Part shown: in pieces, positions 55,504-64,000 of the stretch
Numbering within the stretch: the first letter of the stretch is position 1
How the letters are laid out: each line of letters starts with the position of its first letter
Assembly (NCBI RefSeq): GCF_026672425.1
Contig: NZ_JAPPRC010000006.1
Location: forward strand, 496,001-560,000
Direction: 5' to 3'
DNA from: Pannonibacter sp. SL95
GTDB taxonomy: Bacteria > Pseudomonadota > Alphaproteobacteria > Rhizobiales > Stappiaceae
Length of the DNA stretch: 64,000 bases
Position numbers and translations under genes: made by a program
The notes under the pieces: generated by a model
Told to the model about the DNA's origin: nothing
Seen by the model: the letters and a program-made list of their open reading frames with translations, nothing else
Databases searched by the model: none

Positions 55504-56172
55504 TTGGCAGATACCAGCTATCAGTTCATCATCGCGGATGACCATCCGCTGTTTCGCGGTGCGCTGCGCCAGACGCTCGAAATGCAGTACCCGGGTGCTG
55601 AAATCATCGAAGCGGGCGCGCTGGAGGATGTGACGGGGCGCCTCGAAAGTGTCGGCGACGTTGACCTGGTCCTGCTCGATCTGACCATGCCCGGCATGCG
55701 CGGCTTTTCGGGATTGATGTACTTGCGCGCTCAGTATCCGGCGGTCCCAGTGGTGATCGTGTCTGCCAATGAGGAAGCTGGCGCGATCCGCCGCAGCATC
55801 GAGTTCGGTGCGTCGGGCTTTATCCCGAAGTCGCGTGGCATCGATGTCATTCGCGATGCCATCGGAATTGTCATGGACGGCGGGGTCTGGACGCCGCCTG
55901 ACGTCGATGTTGCAACGCCGGACGAGAGTGCCGACGTCGTGCGTCGCCTGGCGACACTCACGCCGCAGCAGGTCCGCGTTCTGATGATGTTGTCCGAAGG
56001 CCTGCTGAACAAGCAGATTGCCTATGAGCTGTCCGTCTCGGAAGCCACCGTCAAAGCCCATGTTTCGGCCATCCTGCAGAAACTGGGTGTTGAAAGCCGG
56101 ACCCAGGCTGTCATCGCTGCATCGCGCATCGAGGCAGGCCAGTGGCAGATGGCAGTCGGCGACACGAACTGA
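55504..56172 (+). CDS. LuxR-type response regulator, CrbR/ErdR-like
   Basis: A 222-residue NarL/LuxR response regulator. The receiver starts YQFIIADDHPLFRGAL and the phospho-acceptor is D59 in VLLDLTMPGM; the switch Lys is in GFIPKSRG. The HTH is LTPQQVRVLMMLSEGLLNKQI, with ELSVSEATVKAHVSAILQKL, near 148-200. The whole receiver strongly recalls ErdR/CrbR, the regulator of acetate metabolism (acs). The cognate CrbS-like kinase is nearby at 58.8-62.3 kb. The start is TTG 55504 after GGCAGAGGG; no ATG is available upstream that keeps the family N-terminus. Confidence 0.85.
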   Translation: MADTSYQFIIADDHPLFRGALRQTLEMQYPGAEIIEAGALEDVTGRLESVGDVDLVLLDLTMPGMRGFSGLMYLRAQYPAVPVVIVSANEEAGAIRRSIEFGASGFIPKSRGIDVIRDAIGIVMDGGVWTPPDVDVATPDESADVVRRLATLTPQQVRVLMMLSEGLLNKQIAYELSVSEATVKAHVSAILQKLGVESRTQAVIAASRIEAGQWQMAVGDTN

Positions 56173-56359
56173 CACGGCAATCGGTCTTTAACGCCTCGTC
56201 TTTCCGTTGACGCGCAGCGAGACCAGCGCGCGTCAGCAGTGGCTTAACGTTTGTTTGCCATGACACTTTACCGGAGATTCATGTCACAGGCGTACACCTG
56301 ACCTTGGGGAAATTGCGGAACCAGGGGGCTGCGTTACGGCGCGGTCGGGACGGGATGGC

Positions 56360-58762
56360 ATGGTCAGTTTAAGCAGGAACGTTGCCGGGCTTCTGCGCCG
56401 CTTGCGCAACCTGGTACCGGACCCGGGCCTGCCCGGACATGCAGAGAGCGTGCTGGAGCGACAGGCGCTTCAGGTTGCCTTTGGCGGTTCGGCCGGAGAT
56501 GAAACGCTGACACGCCGGGTGCATGCGGCCCAGGTCGGGGCCATTTTGCGCCTTGCGCCCTATACGTTCTTTGCCAATCTCTTCAACCTCGCCATCATGC
56601 TGTTTGCCTTCCTCGGTGCCATTCCGCTGGTTGCGGCACTGGTGTGGGCTGCCGCAGTGTTGATTGTGCTGTCGTTTGGCCTGAGGTCCTGGTGGCGCAG
56701 CCTGTCGACGCCTATCCTCGCTGCCTCGCCGAGGGCGCTGAAAGCTGCGACCTGGCACGCCAGCATTCTGGCCGCCCTCTGGGCCTGTGGCCCGGTTGGT
56801 CTGATGTTGACGGATGATCCGTCCAAATTCCTGGTGATCGCCTGCATCACCACCGGGATGATCTGCGCCGGTGGCTTTGTCCTTGCCACCATTCCGGCTG
56901 CAGCAATCGCCTGGGTCGCGATCATTTCGGCCTCAGCGGCGGTGACTTTGATCGCCGAGGGCACGTCAGTCACCCTGTCGATCCTGGTGCTGCTGGCAAC
57001 CTATTGTCTCATCGTGGTGGGTTCGATCCTGTCGAACGCACGCCTGTTCGTGACCCGCTTCATGGTCGAGGCCGAGCTGCACAAACGCGGTGAGGTGATC
57101 CATCTGCTGCTCAACGATTTCGAGCAGTCCTCCAGCGACTGGCTCTGGGAAACCAATTCCGCCGGTGTGCTCCAGCGTGCATCGACCCGGTTTGGCGAGG
57201 TTTGTGGTCTGCCGCCGGAAGCCCTGCAGGGGCGGCGGCTCAGCGAGATGTCCGGTGGGGCGAAGGATACTGCCGGTGGCTGGCTGGTGCTGGCTGAACT
57301 CATGGAACACCGCCAGGCGTTCCGGGAACACCCTGTGCCCGTGAAGATCCAGGGTGAAGCCCGGTGGTGGGCGCTCACCGGCCGGCCCGCCTTCGATGAT
57401 CGCGGCCGCTTCAAGGGCTATCGCGGCGTCGGCTCCGACATTACCGAGTCGCGCCGCGCGCAGGATCTTGTCACCTACATGGCCGAGCATGACGCACTGA
57501 CGGGCGTCGGTAACCGCAACTGGTTGCTGTCGCGGGCGCAGGATGCGATTGCCGAGATCTATGCCGATGGGACCACGCTCAGCCTTCTCATGGTCGATCT
57601 CGACAACTTCAAGGCAATCAACGACACGCGCGGCCATCCGGTGGGGGATGAGATCCTGAACCGGGTCGCGCAACGGTTCCGCAAGGTTTGCGAGGGCCGT
57701 GCTGATCTTGCACGGATCGGGGGGGACGAGTTTGCGGTCCTTTATGCCTGTGCCAGCCGCCAGGAGAGCGAGACGCTGGCGCAGCAGCTGATCGACATTC
57801 TCAAGACGCCGATCACGACGGAACACGGTGGCCATGCGATTGGCGCGACGATCGGCATCGCCTGCGCACCACTGCACGCCGAAACAATCGAGGAACTGAT
57901 GCGTGTCGCCGACATCGCGCTCTATCGCGCCAAGCGCGCCGGCCGCGGTCAGGCACTGTTCTTCGAAGTCGAGATGGAGCGCGAGGTTCGCGAACGTCGT
58001 GAGCTGGAAACCGCGCTGCGCTATACGCTGGAACGGGGCGGACTGTCGCTCGCCTTCCAGCCGATCGTGTCTGCGCGGTCGGGCGATGTGGTCTCCTGCG
58101 AGGCACTTCTGCGGTGGGATGACCCCGGCTTTGGCACCGTTCCGCCGTCCCTGTTCATTCCGGTCGCCGAGGAGGCGGGGCTCATCGTTCCCATCGGCGC
58201 CTGGGTGCTGCGTGAGGCCTGCCGCCGGGCGGTCGAGGCGGACAGCGGCATCGAGATCGCCGTCAACCTGTCGCCGTTGCAGTTCGCAGCCCCTGGCCTC
58301 GTCGAGACCGTTCGCCAGGCATTGACTGAGTCGGGCCTTGCCCCAGAGCGGTTGATCCTGGAGATCACAGAATCCGTGCTGATCCAGGACTTCGGTTCAA
58401 CGGCCACCACGCTGGCAGAATTGTCGGCACTTGGCGTCCGCATTGCGTTGGATGACTTTGGTACCGGCTATTCCTCACTGTCCTATTTGCGGCAGTACCG
58501 GTTCGACCGGATCAAGATCGACAAGTCCTTCGTAGCGGAAATCGGCCGCGGCGGTGAAAGCATCGCCATCATCTCGGCCGTTATCATTCTTGCCCGCAGT
58601 CTGGACATGGAAGTAACGGCAGAAGGCGTCGAATCCGAATCCCAGGCCGAAATGCTGCGCCTGATGGGATGCGACACACTGCAGGGCTACTACTTTGGCC
58701 GCCCAGTGCCGGCGTTACCGGATCTGCGCCCCAGTCCACCAAGTCAGCTGGCCAGGGCCTGA
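56360..58762 (+). CDS. Membrane GGDEF-EAL protein with PAS domain
   Basis: An 800-residue c-di-GMP turnover protein. Residues about 60-235 hold several TM helices. A PAS domain follows (about 255-370). The diguanylate cyclase domain has an intact GGDEF (454-458) in RIGGDEFAVL. The phosphodiesterase domain has an intact EAL (581-583) in CEALLRW, and conserved DDFGTGYSSL and IKIDKSFV. By motif both activities are possible; which dominates cannot be told. It lies between the CrbR-like and CrbS-like genes. The ATG at 56360 is preceded by a GGGACGGGA site. Confidence 0.92.
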   Translation: MVSLSRNVAGLLRRLRNLVPDPGLPGHAESVLERQALQVAFGGSAGDETLTRRVHAAQVGAILRLAPYTFFANLFNLAIMLFAFLGAIPLVAALVWAAAVLIVLSFGLRSWWRSLSTPILAASPRALKAATWHASILAALWACGPVGLMLTDDPSKFLVIACITTGMICAGGFVLATIPAAAIAWVAIISASAAVTLIAEGTSVTLSILVLLATYCLIVVGSILSNARLFVTRFMVEAELHKRGEVIHLLLNDFEQSSSDWLWETNSAGVLQRASTRFGEVCGLPPEALQGRRLSEMSGGAKDTAGGWLVLAELMEHRQAFREHPVPVKIQGEARWWALTGRPAFDDRGRFKGYRGVGSDITESRRAQDLVTYMAEHDALTGVGNRNWLLSRAQDAIAEIYADGTTLSLLMVDLDNFKAINDTRGHPVGDEILNRVAQRFRKVCEGRADLARIGGDEFAVLYACASRQESETLAQQLIDILKTPITTEHGGHAIGATIGIACAPLHAETIEELMRVADIALYRAKRAGRGQALFFEVEMEREVRERRELETALRYTLERGGLSLAFQPIVSARSGDVVSCEALLRWDDPGFGTVPPSLFIPVAEEAGLIVPIGAWVLREACRRAVEADSGIEIAVNLSPLQFAAPGLVETVRQALTESGLAPERLILEITESVLIQDFGSTATTLAELSALGVRIALDDFGTGYSSLSYLRQYRFDRIKIDKSFVAEIGRGGESIAIISAVIILARSLDMEVTAEGVESESQAEMLRLMGCDTLQGYYFGRPVPALPDLRPSPPSQLARA

Positions 58763-58809
58763 CCTTTTGCCTAGACCGGGCTCATCGCGCGAGCGAGGAA
58801 GTTGCCCGG

Positions 58810-61800
58810 CTATTCCGCTGGCGACAGCTCCGCACGGCTACGGGCCAGATGCGCCCGCAGGGCGGCGGGCTTTACGGGCTTGTTGATCAGGGCGATATCC
58901 CGATCCTGCGCTTCTGCACGCACTGGCCGGCTCCGGTCTGCTGTGATCAGCACCGCCGGAATGCCTGCACCGAATTTCCATCGCAAGCGGACCACGCAGT
59001 CGATGCCATTGCCTTGATCGAGGTGATAGTCGACGAGCATGATATCCGGCGCCCGCCCAACCTCGGCAATCCGCTCGGCCGCCTCGACATCATCGGCAGC
59101 GGTGATCGCACGGCAGTTCCAGCTCTCCAGCAAGCGCCGCATGCCATCGAGAATGTTGGGCTCGTTGTCGATCGCCAGGACAAGCAGACCGTCGAGCTGC
59201 CCTGGGGCGGGAACAGGCTCCGGTGCCAGCGTCGTCTGGGGCAGGGCTGCGGCGGTCGGCAACTCGACGGCAAAGCACGAGCCCTTGCCGCTGCGTGAGC
59301 GCAAGGTGACCGGGTGATCGAGCACCCGGCTGATCCGCTCCACGATCGAGAGACCGAGGCCCAATCCCTTGGCCGCGCGCATCCCCTCGTCCAGACGGTG
59401 GAACTCCAGGAAGATTGCTTTCTGCTTCGACGCCGGAATACCGAGCCCGGTGTCATGCACCTCGACAACGACGCGTCCAGCATGACGGCGGCAACCCACG
59501 AGCACCTTGCCGCGGCTGGTGTATTTCACGGCGTTCGAGATCAGGTTCTGCAACAGGCGGCGCAACAGGCGCCGGTCGGATCTGACCGAAAGCGAGGGAG
59601 CGACGAACGTCAGCTCCAGACCCCGTTCCTGTGCAACCGGCTCGAATTCCAGACGCAGGGCATGGAACAGTTCATCAAGCCGGAAGATTGTGTATTCGGG
59701 CTTGAGGGCCCCTGTATCAAGCCGCGAAATATCAAGAACGGCTCCGATGATGTCCTCGACGGACTCGAGCGAGGCCTCGACGTTGCGCACAAGATCGCCC
59801 ACATCGCCTTCCTGATAGCGGTTGACCAGGACCGAGGCGTAGAGGCGCGCGGCATTGAGCGGCTGCAGGATGTCGTGCCCGGCCGCCGCCAGGAAACGCG
59901 TCTTGCCGATATTGGCTTCTTCGGCCGCATGCGTTGCCTGAACCAGCTTGTGGTTCACACGTGTCAGCTCTTCCGTTCGTTCGCGGACGCGGCGCTCCAG
60001 TGTCTCGTTGGCCTTGGCAAGGGCATCTTCCGCCATCACCCGTTCGGTGATGTCCGTAAACGTCGTCACGATGCCGCCGTCGGGCATCGGACTGATGCGG
60101 ACCTCCAGCACGGTTCCGGACAGCACCAGTCGTTCCTGGAAGGTCTCCTGGTGGATGACCAGCTTGTCGAGCCGGTCGGAGACGATTGCCTCTGTGGAGC
60201 CGCCTGACAGTTCACCCCGTTCGGCGTTGAAGCGGATGATCGTGTCCAGCTGTGTGCCGACCTGGCCGTATTCGGGCGGAAGACCAAGCAGGTCGCGGAA
60301 TTGGCGGTTCCAGCAGATGAGGCGCAGGTTGACGTCGAACACGCCGATGCCCTGGCGCACCTGGTCGAGCGCGGTTTGCAGGAGATCGCGGTTGTACTGG
60401 ATCGCCTCGGAGGCGTCGTCCAGCAGCTTCATGGCTCCCTTGATGTTGGAGTCGCGCCGCTTGAGCATGAGCGACAACACCAATCGGGACGATGCCGCGC
60501 CAATGGCTGAGGCCAGCAGCTGCTCGGAGTATCGCAGCATCTGGGCATCGGCGGTCGCCGCGAGGTCCAGCGTCAGGCCGCGCTCCAGTGCATAGCGGTC
60601 AAAGGAGCGCTCGGTGCGTTCCACTCCAAGGTAGCGGGCGACAGTCGACTTGAGATCCCCGACAGTGACGTTGGTGCGCCACAGACGCAGCGATGGAGCT
60701 GGCAGGATGTCCGGCGGCACGAAGATGTTTGCCTGGAGCCTTTCAGCTGGCTCCGGTGTCCGGCTCAGGGAGAAGCCGATGTAGCAGGCGACATTGACCA
60801 GCAGGCTGAAAGCAACCCCATGCAGGAACGGGTCGGCGTCGATGCCGAACAGGGCCTGTGGCCGCAGCAGCTCCAGGCCGAACGGGCCGGCATCGAGAAA
60901 TGTCTCGGGAAACAGGCCCGACCGGGCAAAGGTCGGCAGCAGCAGGGTGTAGAGCCAGAGACAGAACCCGCTGGCCATGCCGGCGATCGCCCCCCGCGCC
61001 GTCGCCCGGCGCCAGATCAGCGCTCCGATGAAGGCCGGAGCAAACTGGGCGATGGCGGCGAAAGACAGCAGGCCGATTGAGGAGAGGGCAGCCGTATCGC
61101 CCGCTGCCCTGTAATAGGCGTAGGACAGCAACAGGATAAACAGGATGGCGGCGCGTCTGGTGCGCAGCAGAAGACGGCTCATGTCCCTGGCTGGCGCGCC
61201 AGCCGCTTCTTCCTGCGCCCGGCGCCTGAGGATCATGGGAACGACGATGTCGTTTGAGATCATGATCGACAGGGCAACGGTCGCCACGATGACCATGGCC
61301 GTTGCTGCCGACAGGCCGCCGATGAAGGCAAACAGCGCCAGCAGGCCTTCACCCTTGGCGATAGGCAAGGCCAGCACGTAGGAATCGGCATTGACGCTCG
61401 CCGGCAGGGTCAACAGGCCGGCTGCGGCAATCGGCACCACAAACAGGTTGATCAGCACCAGATACAGCGGAAACAGCCAGGTCGCGCGGCGCAACTCCGC
61501 TTCCGAATTGTTCTCGGTAACGATCACATGGAACTGTCGTGGCAGCATCAGGACAGCAATGAGCGACAGCGTCGTCATGGCAATCCAGTTGCCGGTGTTG
61601 ATCGGCTGCGCAAAGACCTTGGCCGTCTCCGGGTGCGTCGCGATCGCGGCGACAAGATCAAGCGGGCCGTCGTAGAGCTGGTAGGTCACCCAGATGCCAA
61701 CCGCAAGGAAGGCAACCAGCTTGACGATTGCCTCAAGCGCGATTGCCAGCATCAGGCCTTCCTGGTGTTCGGTGGCGTCAATGTGGCGTGTGCCGAACAG

Positions 61801-62334
61801 CCAGGCGAAGCCGGCAAGACCAACAGCGATCAACAGCGTGATGTCGCCGAAGGACGTGATGAGGGAGGTGCCGTCCGGCGGACCAAAGGGGCCAATCATC
61901 GTCATGACGGACAGCGAAATCGCCTTTAGCTGCAAGGCGATGTACGGAATGATCCCGATCACGGCGATCACCGTCGCAACGGCTGCGACCGTCTGGTGCT
62001 TGCCATAGCGCGCCGCGATGAAGTCGGCGATGGAGGTGATCTTTTCCGTCTTTGACAACTGGATGATCCGCCGCAGGATCTTGTAGCCAAAGGCAAACAG
62101 GATCACCGGCCCGATGTAGATCGTCAGGAATTCGAAGCCGTTGCGTGTCGCCCCGCCGACGGACCCGTAGAAGGTCCAGGACGTGCAGTAGACCGAAAGC
62201 GACAGGGCATAGATCAGCGGGCGCCCTTTGCCACCGCGCCACAGGCGTGCGGTCCGGTCACCATAACTTGCTATCGCGAACAGCAGCAGGATGTATCCCA
62301 GCGCCGTCAGCGTGACGATCCAGCCATCCAGCAT
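58810..62334 (-). CDS. Hybrid sensor kinase with sodium/solute-symporter domain, CrbS/MxtR-like
   Basis: A 1174-residue membrane kinase. Residues 1 to about 470 form a sodium:solute-symporter (SLC5/PutP-like) domain with many TM helices. A PAS domain follows (near 660-770), then HisKA with AAGHDILQPLNAARL around residue 815. The ATPase domain has LGLGLSIVERI near 1000, and the C-terminal receiver has its Asp in LVDYHLDQG near 1100. This architecture matches CrbS/MxtR, which partner CrbR/ErdR to control acetate use. The CrbR-like gene lies 2.6 kb away. ATG 62334 (MLDGWIVTL) was preferred over a longer frame. Signal and transported solute are unknown. Confidence 0.88.
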   Translation of the reverse strand: MLDGWIVTLTALGYILLLFAIASYGDRTARLWRGGKGRPLIYALSLSVYCTSWTFYGSVGGATRNGFEFLTIYIGPVILFAFGYKILRRIIQLSKTEKITSIADFIAARYGKHQTVAAVATVIAVIGIIPYIALQLKAISLSVMTMIGPFGPPDGTSLITSFGDITLLIAVGLAGFAWLFGTRHIDATEHQEGLMLAIALEAIVKLVAFLAVGIWVTYQLYDGPLDLVAAIATHPETAKVFAQPINTGNWIAMTTLSLIAVLMLPRQFHVIVTENNSEAELRRATWLFPLYLVLINLFVVPIAAAGLLTLPASVNADSYVLALPIAKGEGLLALFAFIGGLSAATAMVIVATVALSIMISNDIVVPMILRRRAQEEAAGAPARDMSRLLLRTRRAAILFILLLSYAYYRAAGDTAALSSIGLLSFAAIAQFAPAFIGALIWRRATARGAIAGMASGFCLWLYTLLLPTFARSGLFPETFLDAGPFGLELLRPQALFGIDADPFLHGVAFSLLVNVACYIGFSLSRTPEPAERLQANIFVPPDILPAPSLRLWRTNVTVGDLKSTVARYLGVERTERSFDRYALERGLTLDLAATADAQMLRYSEQLLASAIGAASSRLVLSLMLKRRDSNIKGAMKLLDDASEAIQYNRDLLQTALDQVRQGIGVFDVNLRLICWNRQFRDLLGLPPEYGQVGTQLDTIIRFNAERGELSGGSTEAIVSDRLDKLVIHQETFQERLVLSGTVLEVRISPMPDGGIVTTFTDITERVMAEDALAKANETLERRVRERTEELTRVNHKLVQATHAAEEANIGKTRFLAAAGHDILQPLNAARLYASVLVNRYQEGDVGDLVRNVEASLESVEDIIGAVLDISRLDTGALKPEYTIFRLDELFHALRLEFEPVAQERGLELTFVAPSLSVRSDRRLLRRLLQNLISNAVKYTSRGKVLVGCRRHAGRVVVEVHDTGLGIPASKQKAIFLEFHRLDEGMRAAKGLGLGLSIVERISRVLDHPVTLRSRSGKGSCFAVELPTAAALPQTTLAPEPVPAPGQLDGLLVLAIDNEPNILDGMRRLLESWNCRAITAADDVEAAERIAEVGRAPDIMLVDYHLDQGNGIDCVVRLRWKFGAGIPAVLITADRSRPVRAEAQDRDIALINKPVKPAALRAHLARSRAELSPAE

Positions 62335-62539
62335 GGTCTGTTCGGTTGTCCTCTGTCTGCTTGAATGCCGGCCTGGTATCCGGCAGCACGCGTGATCCGA
62401 CCACAGCGCAAAGCCCCTGTCCATTCGCCTTCAGGTGGGGGCTTCATAACGGCGATAAGAACATGTTAAATATTACACTGCAGCGAAGGGCGGTGCAGTG
62501 GGGCTGCCGCCCGCGAGAAGAACGCATGGAGCGGACATC

Positions 62540-62965
62540 ATGCTGAAGGAATTCAAGGAATTTGCCATCAAGGGCAACATGCTCGACATGGCGATCGGCA
62601 TCGTCATCGGCGCTGCCTTCAGCGCAATTGTCTCGTCCATGGTTGACGACATCATCATGCCGCCGATCGGTCTGATCCTCGGCAACGTGGATTTCTCCGA
62701 GCTGTTTCTGGTGCTGAAAGACGGCGCAACCGCTGGCCCCTATGCCACCGTTGATGCCGCCAAGGCCGCGGGCGCTGTGACCTGGAACCTTGGCCTGTTC
62801 ATCAATGCGATCGTCAAGTTCACGATCGTGGCTTTCGCCCTTTTCATCGTCGTGAAGGGCGTCAACCAGCTGCGCCGGACCGAAGAAGCCAAGCCCGCAA
62901 CGCCGCCGGCACCGAGCCGCGAAGAAGTGCTGCTGGGCGAAATCCGCGATCTTCTGAAGAAGTAA
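62540..62965 (+). CDS. mscL: Large-conductance mechanosensitive channel
   Basis: A 141-residue inner-membrane channel that opens under hypo-osmotic membrane tension. The N-terminal helix MLKEFKEFAIKGNMLDMAIG, the pore-lining IVIGAAFSAIVSSMVDDI and the PPIGLILGNVDFS turn are diagnostic. TM2 (VKFTIVAFALFIVVKGVN) and a C-terminal helix with EVLLGEIRDLLKK follow. Start is ATG 62540. It is divergent from the hybrid kinase across 205 bases and followed by a terminator. Confidence 0.96.
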   Translation: MLKEFKEFAIKGNMLDMAIGIVIGAAFSAIVSSMVDDIIMPPIGLILGNVDFSELFLVLKDGATAGPYATVDAAKAAGAVTWNLGLFINAIVKFTIVAFALFIVVKGVNQLRRTEEAKPATPPAPSREEVLLGEIRDLLKK

Positions 62966-63058
62966 GCGGACGATCTGGTCTGTGATCCATCGCTTTGCGT
63001 GATGTGAGCTTCACGCAGTTTGACGTGTCACTGCGTACAAGGCTTTGTAAGATGACCA

Positions 63059-63082
63059 ACGGGCCGGCCTTCGCCGGCCCGT
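63059..63082 (+). terminator. Terminator after mscL
   Basis: ACGGGCCGGC and GCCGGCCCGT form a perfect 10-bp stem with a CTTC loop about 95 bases past the mscL stop. The tail TCCACATT is only partly U-rich. It also lies 30 bases before the next gene. Confidence 0.6.
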
Positions 63083-63112
63083 TCCACATTCGGTCGTGCA
63101 AAAGGTGTCCCC

Positions 63113-64000
63113 GTGTCCCAGTCGCTTCTCTCCGCCCTGCGTGCTCCTGCCCGGGAGGCTCCGGAAAGCGGAATTGTCGAGATCGTGAATGCGGCAAGGG
63201 GACGCGGCGACCTGATCCCGCTCTGGGTCGGTGAAGGCGATTTGCCGACGCCCCGGTTCATCTGCGAGGCGGCCGAAACTGCGCTGAAGGACGGCGAGAC
63301 ATTCTACACCTATCAGCGCGGCTTGCCGGAACTGCGGCAGGCCCTCGCGGACTACCATGCCCGCGTCTATGAGCGGCCCTTTGACGCTGAACGGTTTTTC
63401 ATTACCGGGTCCGGCATGCAGTCCATCCAGATTGCCGTGCAGATGATTGCCGGCAGCGGCGACGAAGTCCTCGTCCCGACGCCGTCCTGGCCCAACATTG
63501 CAGCGGCCGTCGGCATCAGCGGTGGCACTGCGGTGTCTGTGCCGATGAGCTTTGGCAACATGGGTTGGGAGCTGGACATTGACCGGCTGGCGGCTGCGGT
63601 TACTCCGCGCACGCGAGCGATCTTCCTGAATTCGCCGAGCAACCCGACCGGCTGGGTTGCCGACCACTCCACGCTGGCGGCCATCCTCAGCCTGGCCCGC
63701 AAGCATGGTCTCTGGATCATTTCGGACGAGGTCTATGGCCGCTTTTACTACGGTGAAGGCGGGCGCGCTCCGGCGTTCCACGACATTGCCGAGGATGGCG
63801 ACCGCATTCTTTATGTGAATACCTTCTCGAAGAACTGGGCGATGACCGGGTGGCGCATCGGCTGGATTTCAGCGCCGGCCGAACTCGGCCAGGTCATCGA
63901 GAACATGGTTCAGTATTCGACGTCCGGTGTCGCTGCCTTCATGCAAAGGGCAGCCATTGCGGCGCTCTCTCCGCAGGGTGATGCCTTTCTTGTCGAGCAG
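63113..64000 (+). CDS. Class I/II PLP aminotransferase (3' end outside window)
   Basis: The first 296 codons of an aspartate-aminotransferase-fold enzyme. The substrate-binding start GDLIPLWVGEGDLPTP is present. Also seen are YTYQRGLPELRQALADYH, GSGMQSIQ, NSPSNPTGW and SDEVYGRF. The PLP lysine is K240 in NTFSKNWAMTGWR. The frame is open to the last base. The start is GTG 63113; AAAGG at 63101-63105 is the likely ribosome site. The specific amino donor cannot be told from this part. Confidence 0.9.
   Translation, partial: MSQSLLSALRAPAREAPESGIVEIVNAARGRGDLIPLWVGEGDLPTPRFICEAAETALKDGETFYTYQRGLPELRQALADYHARVYERPFDAERFFITGSGMQSIQIAVQMIAGSGDEVLVPTPSWPNIAAAVGISGGTAVSVPMSFGNMGWELDIDRLAAAVTPRTRAIFLNSPSNPTGWVADHSTLAAILSLARKHGLWIISDEVYGRFYYGEGGRAPAFHDIAEDGDRILYVNTFSKNWAMTGWRIGWISAPAELGQVIENMVQYSTSGVAAFMQRAAIAALSPQGDAFLVEQ

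Overview
The window is high-GC DNA from an alphaproteobacterium, most likely Hyphomicrobiales (Rhizobiales), in the Stappia / Labrenzia / Pannonibacter neighbourhood. This rests on gene content, not on a search. The markers are GcrA at the left edge, an argD-argF-hslO operon, class I lysyl-tRNA synthetase, a SAM-II riboswitch before metZ, a double-length dCTP deaminase, DUF6460, the TauE/TIGR02186 pair and a PodJ-like polarity protein. It looks like ordinary chromosome. I saw no insertion sequence, prophage, CRISPR array or rRNA, and only one tRNA.

Layout. 1-9.6 kb: gcrA (partial), argD-argF-hslO, an RND efflux adaptor/pump pair and a small alpha/beta hydrolase. 9.7-16 kb: an orphan amino-acid-type binding protein, divergent from a membrane GT2 glycosyltransferase with an MshEN-like N-terminus, then a 1103-residue extracellular-type protein (GH64-like start, DUF4114 end). 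16-17.2 kb: tRNA-Gly(CCC) and a single-domain voltage-gated cation channel with filter TLEGWSD. 17.2-29 kb: mostly housekeeping genes (pyrD, lysK, apaG, metZ with riboswitch, dcd, HDAC-like amidohydrolase) with an LexA-like regulator, a degenerate nuclease-like protein and an AraC regulator. 28.9-29.7 kb: 732 bases without a gene but with strong hairpins and palindromes. 29.7-36.4 kb: a minus-strand beta-oxidation cluster (MerR regulator, acyl-CoA dehydrogenase, GST, thiolase, FadJ). 36.7-42.9 kb: podJ-like gene, TauE/SafE exporter and TIGR02186 protein. 42.9-51.8 kb: the ligase-associated DNA repair set (PdeM, DEXH helicase, exonuclease, ATP-dependent ligase), interrupted by an NTF2-like gene and a DEAD-box RNA helicase. 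51.9-55.1 kb: isomerase, hypothetical, thioesterase, esterase. 55.5-62.3 kb: a CrbR/ErdR-like response regulator and a CrbS/MxtR-like SSS-type hybrid kinase, with a GGDEF-EAL protein between them. 62.5-64 kb: mscL and a partial aminotransferase.

How they may work together. The MerR regulator and a 22-bp palindrome before the acyl-CoA dehydrogenase suggest one fatty-acid or acyl-CoA catabolic regulon. The CrbS/CrbR-like pair would sense or adjust acetate metabolism. The GGDEF-EAL protein and the MshEN-like glycosyltransferase hint at second-messenger control of an envelope polymer, but they are 45 kb apart. GcrA, two GANTC sites and a near-consensus CtrA site before the podJ-like gene fit alphaproteobacterial cell-cycle control.

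The most noteworthy items are the cation channel, whose filter carries the Gly associated with calcium selectivity in CavMr; the SAM-II aptamer followed by a terminator that the aptamer could antagonise; an intrinsic-terminator-like hairpin inside the glycosyltransferase gene; the LexA-like regulator without its catalytic residues but with a well-placed operator; and the structured 732-base gap.
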